Assembly (NCBI GenBank): GCA_023053685.1 | Contig: JALIGW010000003.1 | Location: 48,077,996-48,141,995 of the forward strand | Length of the DNA stretch: 64,000 nucleotides | Origin: Diadophis punctatus similis | Lineage: Eukaryota; Chordata; Lepidosauria; Squamata; Dipsadidae | Direction: 5' to 3' | In this document: positions 1-45,335 of the stretch, one piece after another | Position numbering within the stretch: the first letter of the stretch is position 1 | Layout of the letters: every line of letters begins with the position of its first letter | Notes under the pieces: generated by a model | Database searches by the model: none | What the model saw: the letters and a program-made list of their open reading frames with translations, nothing else | Told to the model about the DNA's origin: nothing | Position numbers and translations under genes: made by a program

Positions 1-222
1 TCTGCAGGCTTCCCAGATCCTTTGCATGCCCTGTTTTTGCAAAAAAAAAAAAAAACACGAGCAAAAAATGGGCCGTTTTTTGCAATAATGGGGGCATTTT
101 TGCCTTTCTCCACCCCCTAGGAGTGCTCTGCAGGCTTCCCAGATCCTCTGCATGCCCTGTTTTTGCAAAACAAATGAGCGAAAACAGGCCATTTTTTGCA
201 AAAATTGGGGTGTTTTTGCCTT
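1..222. repeat. Tandem duplication, 126-bp period
   Basis: The stretch starting at 1 recurs at 127 almost unchanged for its first 38 bases; the later part of the second unit has diverged. The unit is rich in tttttgc motifs and looks like interior sequence of a non-autonomous DNA transposon. No coding potential is seen. Confidence 0.7.
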
Positions 223-239
223 CTAATTACCCCATCTAG

Positions 240-302
240 CATGACTGGAGGAGGAATTCTGGGAGTTGAAGTCCACTAGTCTTAAAGCTGTCAAGTTTGA
301 AG
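240..302. mobile_element. Half of a palindromic hairpin MITE
   Basis: The motif gaattctgggagttgaagtc followed by cttaaagctgtcaagtttga matches the right arm of the complete hairpin MITEs at 10,065, 42,252 and 52,447. The left arm is missing. Confidence 0.6.
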
Positions 303-407
303 TTTGTAAAAAGTATACATGGTTGTAAAAAGTATACATGATTGTAAAAAGTATTCTGCTACACTGGTATTTTATTAAATAATATATTACTGCATCATTT
401 GGTTCAG

Positions 408-471
408 AATACTTTTTTCCTTGTTTTCCTCCTCTAAAATCTAGGTGCGTCTTATACTCCGAAAAATACGC
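408..471. mobile_element. Right end of a pogo/Tc1-mariner-like MITE
   Basis: Ends in gcgtcttatactccgaaaaa and tacg, the inverted terminal sequence of the complete elements at 38,721 and 49,014. The left end is not recognisable. Confidence 0.6.
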
Positions 472-472
472 T

Positions 473-719
473 ATTTATTTATTAGTGAGATTTATATACC
501 GCCTCAAGGTGCAAGCACTCTCTAAGCGGTGTACACCCTTAAGCAATGTATATATTTACATTGCCCCCAACAATCTGGGTCCTCATTTTACCTACCTCAG
601 AAGGATGGAAGGCTGAGTCAACCCTGAGCTGGTGAGATTTGAACAGCTGAACTCAAATGATCACAGTCAGCTAAAGTAGCCTACAGTACTGCTCTCTAAC
701 CGCTGCGCCACCTCGGCTC
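473..719 (-). mobile_element. tRNA-derived SINE (Sauria/ACA type)
   Basis: Read on the minus strand it begins gagccgaggtggcgcagcgg (an A-box-like start), contains gttcaaatct (B-box-like), then the conserved block around ttccatccttctgaggtagg and a tail ending in gcggtatataaatctcacta. It matches the squamate tRNA-derived SINE as I know it. Three more copies lie at 23,594, 35,519 and 36,073. Confidence 0.8.
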
Positions 720-1098
720 ATTGTAAATTATATTAAGTCAAATTTAGGGACTTTAGGTCTTATTTCTTTCTTGATCCCAGCTCCGCTTATTTCTGAAGTA
801 GGCATTTGGGTGCCAAATTTTAAATGCAGCCTTTGGTCTGGAAAAGTTGTACATCTCTGTTGGAAAAGTTGTACATCTCTGCCTTGGATGTTAAACCAGG
901 CCATGGTTGTCATTTCACAATAAAAAAAATTCAACAGTACATATTGCAACTGTAGGAAATAATACAACGAAACATCCCAGGCCAAAATTAAAATGACTGA
1001 GTAATAAAAATAAAACAAAAACCCAAACTTATCTGCAACAAACAAACAAACAAACAAAACCCTGATGGTACTACTTCATTCAAAGAATCTGTAAAATT

Positions 1099-1486
1099 TC
1101 TGCCTCATACTTCCCTTCGACCGGTTAGGGCCCACAGAGTTGGCCTCCTCCAGGTACCGTCAGCCAAGCAATGCCGGCTGGCGGGCCCTAGGGGGAGGGC
1201 CTTCTCTGTGGGGGGCCCCGCGCTCTGGAACCAACTTCCCCCAGAGACCCGAACCATCCCCACCCTGCTGGCCTTCCGAAAAGCCGTCAAGACATGGCTC
1301 TTCCTGCAGGCAGGGGGTAGAGATTAATCCATCTGAGCTCTCCCCCGGGTATGTCTGGTTGATGGATGTTCTTAAATATTAAATATTTAATTTTTGTACT
1401 TGGTTTTAATTAATGTTTATTCTGGTGTTCTTGTATATTTGCTGTACGCCGCCCTGAGTCCCTTGGGAGTAGGGCGGCATATAAGA
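1099..1486 (+). mobile_element. 5'-truncated L2-like LINE, 3' end
   Basis: The same sequence occurs at the 3' end of the full-length LINE (from about 5,764 onward): the last about 70 codons of the reverse transcriptase frame, then a 3' UTR with the hairpin-forming gccgccctgagtccc / gggagtagggcggc. The copy is truncated at its 5' end, as expected of target-primed reverse transcription. Confidence 0.85.
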
Positions 1487-1847
<361 letters not shown>

Positions 1848-2258
1848 AGATCTGTTTCTATTAACTTAGAAGAGCCAACAAAATGGAGCACAGATTTCCA
1901 GAGGAATGCTGTTCCAAAACAGCGTACCCACTGAAAAGCTGCCCCTGCAAATTTCAGCTCCCTGCCTCACTTCAGAGAAGCGAGGAGTGACTGTCAATTT
2001 CTCCTAGGATATATGTGTCTGGCAGGTTGACTGTGTCTGGAGAAGATAATCCTGCAAGTAGCATATAGTTTAAAATCAGCTCTTTGAATTATACCCACAA
2101 GCCAATGCAAGCCCTGAACCAACGATCTAGTACTCTCATGCCAATATATGATAACAAATACCAATTACCAAGAGCTAATCTTCTGAATTAGTTGTAGTTT
2201 CTGAATTGTCTTCAGAAACAGCCTCACATGGAATACATTATTGTAGGATAAACAAATA

Positions 2259-2490
2259 CCGTATTTTTCGGAATATAAGATGCACTCCCCTCCCCCAAAG
2301 GGGGTGAAAATTTAGGTGCGTCTTATACACTGAATGTAGCCAAAAACGTGGGGCACGGAGGCAGCGATGGTCTGCGGCAATCCCTGCAGCATGGAACAGC
2401 TGATTGGAGGTATTCTGGGAGGCTGATCCACCCACCAATCAGCTGCTCGTGCTGAATCAGGCTGCAATAATGTGCTGAAGCTGACCTGGC
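2259..2490. mobile_element. Left arm of a pogo-like MITE
   Basis: Begins ccgtatttttcggaatataa after a TA dinucleotide at 2,257-2,258. The interior includes aataatgtgctgaagctgac, shared with the complete element at 49,014. A right arm with the matching terminus and a TA lies at about 6,480-6,606 on the other side of the LINE. Confidence 0.65.
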
Positions 2491-2499
2491 TGTTCGCTG

Positions 2500-5400
2500 T
2501 TTGCTGCAAGGACTCAGAGTTTGCCGCAGCAATCACATCCAGAAAGGACACACAAGTAACTGGGAATAGGAGCGTTTGTTCCCTCAAGACGACTGGAAGA
2601 AGGGAGGTTTTCCTCTCTCCCAGACTTTAGAATATCTTGGGAAGCTGGGGAGATGCGCAGGACTTGCTCTCCTAGCACGCACTTTTTTATATGGAAGACT
2701 TGCCTCCCACCTTAACCCTTAATCCTATTTTAAATTATTCCCCCCCCTTCTTGGAAGTGTGATTGTGATTTGAGTGTGTGGTTTGTGGATGAGTGAGATA
2801 GATATGTATGTACTGCAAGATCATCGATAATGGTAGAGCCGGGGTCTGAATATCCACCCCCACCCGCCGAGTGTACTAACAGAAGCGGGGGAGGACGAAA
2901 CGAAATTATCCTGGCTGAAGAGAATGGTATGTATGGCCTGCAGGAAGGGGGGAGGGCCAGCGGGGAGGGGGAGAGGGTCTCTGATGGGGGTGAGAGCCGG
3001 AACATCTCGGTCATAATGGGAAGAGGCAGATATTGCGGGAGCAGAGGGGAGGGCCGCTCTCGGGGAATAAGACCTCGCTGTATACAAGCGATCCCTTGTT
3101 CCGGCCCCTCTGATCCGGTTCCATCGTGCTCAACCCGGACACCTGGCAACCAGGGTTTTCAGGGCCCTGGGCTCAGGATGCTGCTGCTCAACGCCAGGTC
3201 AATTATCAACAAAGCCCCCCTGATACGTGATCTAATCACAGAGGAGGGGGCAGACCTGGTGTGTGTTACCGAGACCTGGCTAGGGCTGGAGGGGGGAGTA
3301 GCCCTCTCTGAGATATGCCCAGCTGGTTTCTCGGTGCAGCATCATTCCCGACCCCAGGGAAGGGGGGGAGGAGTGGCAATTATAACGCGTGGAAATCTGC
3401 ATCCTCGTAGGATCCCTGCCCCGGAGATTGTTGGGTGTGAGACGCTCCTTCTGAAGTTGGACTTAGGGGTTCAGGTGGGCCTTTTCTTAACGTACCTACC
3501 TCCCAGCTGCGTAAGTAAGGCCCTGCCTGAGCTGCTTGAGGCAGTAGCCGGCTTGGCGGTTGAGTTCCCCAGGCTTATGGTGCTGGGGGACTTTAACCTG
3601 CCATCTGCTGGCGAAACCTCTGGGGCAGCTCAGGAGTTCATGGATTCCATGACAACCATGGACCTAACCCAAGTAATTCAAGGTCCGACCCATGAGGGTG
3701 GTCACACACTTGACCTAGTGTTTCTCTCGGGGCAGTGGAGAGATGATCTGAAGATAAGGGATATAGTCACCACCCCACTGTCATGGTCAGATCATTTCCT
3801 TCTGAGGCTGGATTTCACAACCCCACTCCTCCCCCGCAGGGAGGCGGGACCGACTAGGTGGTTCCGCCCCAGGCGCCTAATGGAGCCGGAAGGATTCCAG
3901 AGGGAGCTTGGGGAAATACCTGAAACCCTGGTACACAACTCGGCTGACTCCCTGGTGGATGCTTGGAACACCGCAGCATCAGGGGCGTTAGACCGAATTG
4001 CGCCTAAGCGACCTCTCCGTGGCAGTGGATCCCGGAAAGCTCCCTGGTTTACCGAGGAGCTCCGGGAGATGAAACGCCAGAAGAGACGTCTGGAGCGCCG
4101 CTGGAGGAAAAAGAAGACCGAGCCTGACCGAACACTATTAAGAATTTACATCAGATCTTATTTAGTGGCGATAAGGGCGGCAAGACGATCTTATCTTTCC
4201 GCTCTTATTGCGTCCGCAGATTCTCGTCCAGCCGCCTTGTTTAGGGTGACTCGCTCCCTCCTTGCAAAAGGGGGGAGCGAGGAACACTTACAAGGCAGAG
4301 CTGAGGAATTCGCTGAGTTTCTGTCGGATAAAGTCGCTCAGATTCGGTCAAATTTGGACTCCGGCATGGCAGAGTCCATAGAGTTGACGGGGGCGAGTCT
4401 TAGTCCACCATTATGGGAAGAGTTTGGGCCTGTTTCTCCCGAGGATGTGGACAGGGCTATGGGAGCGATGGGTACCTCCACCTGTTTATTGGACCCGTGC
4501 CCCTCCTGGCTGGTTTCGGCCAGCAGGGAGGTGGCACGCGGCTGGATCCAGGCGGTGATCATCGCTTCTTTGCGAGAGGGATCCGTACCGCAGTCATTAA
4601 AAACTGCGGTGGTGCGACCCCTCCTGAAGAAGCCTTCCCTGGATCCAGCCGATTTGAAAAACTACCGTCCAGTCTCCAACTTACCTTTTCTAGGTAAAGT
4701 TGTAGAGAAGGTGGTGGTGACCCAGCTTCTGCAGCTCCTGGATGAAACAGATCATCTAGATTCTTATCAGTCGGGTTTCAGGCGCGGCTACAGTACAGAA
4801 ACTGCCTTGGTCGCTCTGATGGATGATCTCTGGCGGGCCCGGGATGGGGGGAACTCCTCCATCCTGGTGCTACTTGACCTCTCAGCGGCTTTCGATACCA
4901 TCGACCATGGTATCCTTCTGCATCGGCTCGGCGAGTTGGGAGTGGGAGGCACCGTTTTGCGGTGGTTCTCCTCTTATCTCGCCGATCGGATGCAGTCGGT
5001 GTTGGCAGGAGGGCAGAGATCGTCCCCCAGGCCCCTACTATGTGGGGTGCCCCAGGGGTCGGTTCTCTCGCCCATCCTGTTTAACATCTACATGAAACCG
5101 TTGGGTGAGATCATCCGCAGGCATGGGGTGTGTTTCCATCAGTACGCTGACGACACCCAGCTGTACATTACCACCCCGTCTGACTTCAGGGAGGCAGTTG
5201 ATGTAATGTGCCGATGCCTGGACGACGTTAGGATCTGGATGGGGAGGAACAGACTCAGACTTAATCCCGACAAGACCGAGTGGCTGTGGATAATGCCTCC
5301 TAAGGACCATGATAACTATCCCTCCTTGGTCTTCGAGGGTGCGAAACTGACTCCCTCAGACCAGGTCCGCAACTTGGGGGTCCTCCTAGATCCACAGCTA

Positions 5401-6208
5401 AAATTAGATCATCACCTTTCTGCTGTGGCTAGGGGGGCCTTTGCACAGGTTCGCCTGGTGCACCAGCTGCGGCCATATCTGGAGAAGGAGGCTTTACTCA
5501 CGGTCACTCATGCCCTTGTCACCTCGCGTTTGGACTACTGCAATGCGCTCTACATGGGGCTACCCTTGAAGAGTATCCGGAGACTTCAGTTGGTGCAAAA
5601 TGCGGCTGCGCGTGCTGTGGTGGGTGTGCCGAGGTACACCCACGTGACACCGATTTTCCGCCAGCTGCATTGGTTGCCCATCGGTCTCCGGGTCCAATTC
5701 AAGGTGTTGATCACCATCTTTAAAGCCCTTCATGGCTTAGGACCAGGATATCTCCGGGACCGCATTCTGCCGCATACTTCCCTCCGACCGGTTAGGGCCC
5801 ACAGAGTTGGCCTCCTCCGGGTCCCGTCGGCCAAGCAATGCCGGCTGGCGGGCCCCAGGGGGAGGGCCTTCTCTGTGGCTGGCCCCGTGCTCTGGAACCA
5901 ACTCCCCCCAGAGACCCGAACCATCCCCACTCTGCTGGCCTTCCGAAAGGCCGTTAAGACATGGCTCTTCCTGCAGGTGGGGGGGACAGCTTAATCATTT
6001 GAGCTTACCCCCCAAGTATGTATGTGGTTGAATGGATGGATGTTGTTGTTGCTTTTATACTGCCTTTTTAAATTTTGTACCGTTTTTTAAATTGTTGAAA
6101 TTTTGTTCATTCTTGTATCTCTTATGTTGTACGCCGCCCTGAGTCCTTCGGGAGTTGGGCGGCATATAAGAATAACAAAATAAATAAATAAATAAATAAA
6201 TAAATAAA
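2500..6208 (+). mobile_element. Full-length L2-like LINE retrotransposon
   Basis: The element has a 5' region of about 300 bp (its exact 5' boundary is uncertain), one long open frame (2,830-5,994), a short 3' UTR with the stem gccgccctgagtcc/gggagttgggcggc, and an AAAT tail ending at 6,208. The 3' stem and the AAAT tail resemble the L2 clade in lizards; a neighbouring CR1-group clade is the alternative. Truncated relatives lie at 1,099-1,486 (+) and 32,537-33,020 (-). The minus strand shows only shadow frames. Confidence 0.88.
2830..5994 (+). CDS. LINE ORF2: endonuclease/reverse transcriptase
   Basis: This 1,054-residue frame has no internal stop. Residues about 117-330 are an apurinic-type endonuclease: the start MLLLNARSI, the catalytic glutamate in VCVTETWL, LGDFNLPS, and the SWSDHFLL histidine motif. 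Residues about 600-880 are a reverse transcriptase: KNYRPVSNLPFLGKVVEK, YQSGFRRGYSTETAL, LLDLSAAFDTIDH, GVPQGSVLSPILFNIYM, the catalytic HQYADDTQLYI, and LGVLLDPQLK. The C-terminal tail ends FRKAVKTWLFLQ. In this class the protein nicks target DNA and copies its own RNA at the nick. The first ~115 residues are glycine/arginine-rich and could be partly 5' UTR; an internal start at MLLLNARSI is possible. All key motifs are intact, so the copy is young and may be competent. No separate ORF1 is seen upstream. Confidence 0.92.
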   Translation: MVEPGSEYPPPPAECTNRSGGGRNEIILAEENGMYGLQEGGRASGEGERVSDGGESRNISVIMGRGRYCGSRGEGRSRGIRPRCIQAIPCSGPSDPVPSCSTRTPGNQGFQGPGLRMLLLNARSIINKAPLIRDLITEEGADLVCVTETWLGLEGGVALSEICPAGFSVQHHSRPQGRGGGVAIITRGNLHPRRIPAPEIVGCETLLLKLDLGVQVGLFLTYLPPSCVSKALPELLEAVAGLAVEFPRLMVLGDFNLPSAGETSGAAQEFMDSMTTMDLTQVIQGPTHEGGHTLDLVFLSGQWRDDLKIRDIVTTPLSWSDHFLLRLDFTTPLLPRREAGPTRWFRPRRLMEPEGFQRELGEIPETLVHNSADSLVDAWNTAASGALDRIAPKRPLRGSGSRKAPWFTEELREMKRQKRRLERRWRKKKTEPDRTLLRIYIRSYLVAIRAARRSYLSALIASADSRPAALFRVTRSLLAKGGSEEHLQGRAEEFAEFLSDKVAQIRSNLDSGMAESIELTGASLSPPLWEEFGPVSPEDVDRAMGAMGTSTCLLDPCPSWLVSASREVARGWIQAVIIASLREGSVPQSLKTAVVRPLLKKPSLDPADLKNYRPVSNLPFLGKVVEKVVVTQLLQLLDETDHLDSYQSGFRRGYSTETALVALMDDLWRARDGGNSSILVLLDLSAAFDTIDHGILLHRLGELGVGGTVLRWFSSYLADRMQSVLAGGQRSSPRPLLCGVPQGSVLSPILFNIYMKPLGEIIRRHGVCFHQYADDTQLYITTPSDFREAVDVMCRCLDDVRIWMGRNRLRLNPDKTEWLWIMPPKDHDNYPSLVFEGAKLTPSDQVRNLGVLLDPQLKLDHHLSAVARGAFAQVRLVHQLRPYLEKEALLTVTHALVTSRLDYCNALYMGLPLKSIRRLQLVQNAAARAVVGVPRYTHVTPIFRQLHWLPIGLRVQFKVLITIFKALHGLGPGYLRDRILPHTSLRPVRAHRVGLLRVPSAKQCRLAGPRGRAFSVAGPVLWNQLPPETRTIPTLLAFRKAVKTWLFLQVGGTA

Positions 6209-6479
6209 CTGATTTAGCAGGATTCAATAACTTCTCTTTATATATAATATAACACATGAAGTAAATATACAATACCAAAAGCAGGTTTTCCAACGTGGTA
6301 TTAAATACAAGCAAAACACAAGCAGAGGAGAGGAGTTTCAGTTTCAGAGCACACTAGTTTCAGAGCTCAGCACAGACTCAGAGCTAAGTCATGCCCAGGC
6401 TCCTTGCTGTCTCCTTGTTGCTCACACAGCAAATACTGTTTCAGTTTCCAAACAGCCCTCAACTCTCTCACACACTGAC

Positions 6480-6606
6480 AGACGCTAGCTAGATGAATAC
6501 CGATGGATGCTGGTAGGCAGAGACATAATTTCCCCCCCTTATTTTCCTCCCCAAAAATTAAGGTGCTTCTTCTACTCCATAGTGTCTTATACTCTGAAAA
6601 ATACGG
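6480..6606. mobile_element. Right arm of a pogo-like MITE
   Basis: Contains gatgctggtaggcag and cccttattttcctcc, as in the complete element at 38,721, and ends tctgaaaaatacgg before a TA (6,607-6,608). It may be the second half of the element whose left arm starts at 2,259. Confidence 0.65.
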
Positions 6607-6608
6607 TA

Positions 6609-7160
6609 ATACTGAAAACACAAGCAACTTTTGTAAGGTCCTTTACTTTATGGTTCCAACTGTCATACTAAGCAGCTGAATGAAAACGTCCATCTGCCAT
6701 GTGGTAATAAATTCAGGAGGACTATCATACCTTGCTCTTTCAAGGGTAGTGGTGCTCTATCAAGCGACAACACTGCAATTGTAACAGTGCCTCAGTGCAC
6801 TGTACAAAGTCTGTTTTGCCAAGGTTTTGTTAGCTGCCCAGAGTCACTTTAGTGAATATGGACACCTCCTAGAAAAGAACTGGAACTTACCACAAACTCT
6901 TTCAAAATTGCCAGCATCACTTTCTTCCATAATGAGCCATATAAAATTGCCTGGATCCCTGGAAGTGATTCCTCAACTTCCCTCTATATATTCCCAGACA
7001 TTCTGCTATTTGTGCCATAACCTCAGTAGCCACAGGGTACCAGCATTTTGACAAAACTGGCTTCCCAATCATCCACCCAACTATGCCCTTCCTTCACTTA
7101 GCTTAGGCCTACAAAGTAGATTCCCTTCCAGCTCTCCCTTCTTTGTTTGGATGCTTCTAG
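6609..7160. other. No recognised gene
   Basis: This is presumed intron of SZT2 upstream of the first exon I can place. It contains a 74-codon open frame (6,827-7,051) with no credible splice donor after it. I see no repeat here. Confidence 0.5.
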
Positions 7161-43958
<36,798 letters not shown>

Positions 43959-44263
43959 AATCAGCTGGACCTTCTGACTGCTCCACAGGCATCTACAACA
44001 AGCCTAGAATGGAGGTGCCCTGACAGGACTGCGATCTCAGGCTGTAGCTTGCTGGATAAGAAGTCGGAACACTGAATCTGACGGGGCCAAGAGGGGGAAT
44101 CATGAAGAGAAAGCAACATAGCTGGCCCACTTAAAAGGGTGGGGTTTGCTTAGCCAGAGAAATTACTCTAGGAGGCATCTGAAGGATGGGCCATGTTTCT
44201 GGGGGCTCTGAGATGAAAGGCCAAAAGACTACTGTAGTCACTGACCTGGCCGATCGGCTAGAG

Positions 44264-44366
44264 CAAGGGTCTCCAAACTTGGAAACTTTAAGACTTCTGG
44301 ACTTCAACTCCCAGATTTCGAGTTGAAGTCAACAAGTCTTAAAGTTTCCAAGTTTGGAGACCCCTG
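44264..44366. mobile_element. Palindromic MITE in the SZT2 3' UTR
   Basis: caagggtctccaaacttgga to ccaagtttggagacccctg, with identical 8-bp duplications ggctagag (44,256-44,263; 44,367-44,374). It lies between the stop codon and the first poly(A) signal, so the mRNA would carry a ~48-bp stem. Confidence 0.9.
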
Positions 44367-44452
44367 GGCTAGAGTGACACTATTAAAGCATATGGGAAGG
44401 GTTCCGCACAATGGTGGGAATGTTTTATATGAAGTGAATGTACAGTAAATTA

Positions 44453-44458
44453 AATAAA
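44453..44458 (+). promoter_or_regulatory. SZT2 poly(A) signal candidate
   Basis: aataaa about 500 bp after the stop codon; a second aataaa at 44,483-44,488. Either could be used. Confidence 0.6.
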
Positions 44459-44499
44459 TGGATTACATGAATTTATTTATTAAATAAATTAAATGGCTT

Positions 44500-45250
44500 A
44501 CTAAGGACTTTGTTACAGATTTCCTAACAGGCTGTTGCATTGATCTTTAAGGAGAAGCAGAGTAAGATATCTGTTTACTTGCCCAAACACCTTTCTGTCA
44601 AGATAGGTGGAAGGTGTTATAGGATATGCTGATGTATTCTCGAAGACAGCTGGCCTGGATTCCCACGAGTTCTGTCAAACACTTACCCGATTTTAATGTT
44701 ACATAGTGGATCCAGCTGTTTTTCTAAGTAGAAACAGGACATGATGCAAGGAAAAGGCAAAAAAAATCAAGGATTTCTTTTTCTAGACCCACCAAGTGGC
44801 ACTGTTGAGCTATATCTGGAGTGACATGACTTTCTTTCTTTTGGACCAAACTGTTTCCCATTAATTGTTAGCAGGAAGAAAAAGGGATGTTAGCATCTTT
44901 GGGAGTTGCTCACCATAATTTTGCACTCCTATAGCCAGTCTTTGTTATTGTATTCAGAATGTGGGGGTGCAAATGCTTTGCATCTTTAAAAAAAAAAAAG
45001 GTCAACGTAGAATATGTAATTAAGAAAGCTCCCAGCAGGAATGTCATTTTATCACGGAACACTGTGTGACATGATTTTCAGCTTTAATCCAGGTAAAAAC
45101 AAACATACTGAGCATCTTTACTAAGAAATATCGTCCTATTAATGTAAAATAATGGGATGCTTTTGGTAGCTCAGGCAGTAGCAAAAGAGTGGCTGTTCCC
45201 TCTGGGGGGAATACAGCAATTGTTGCTGTTGTTTACTCCATCTATAATGG
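44500..45250. other. Intergenic spacer between convergent genes
   Basis: No gene or clear repeat. It could hold the end of a longer SZT2 3' UTR. Confidence 0.5.
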
Positions 45251-45252
45251 TC

Positions 45253-45258
45253 TTTATT
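45253..45258 (-). promoter_or_regulatory. HYI poly(A) signal candidate
   Basis: AATAAA on the minus strand only 18 bases after the HYI stop codon, implying a very short 3' UTR unless a later signal is used. Confidence 0.55.
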
Positions 45259-45276
45259 TCAATTTTTTCCAACTTT

Positions 45277-45335
45277 TCACACACAATGATCTTCCCAGTA
45301 TGAGAACAGCCAGTTTAATCCATCCAGTGTGTTAC
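45277..45335 (-). CDS. HYI: HYI exon 8 (last)
   Basis: Phase 1 to stop. Acceptor ggttcctctgcag. Encodes [18 protein letters not shown] and TGA at 45,279-45,277. The NTLDGLNWL segment parallels the DTVEGLSWL I recall for the human protein. Confidence 0.92.

Noticed and set aside
2730..3149. Minus-strand frames opposite the LINE 5' region
   Set aside because: Shadows of the LINE frame on the other strand; no family resemblance.
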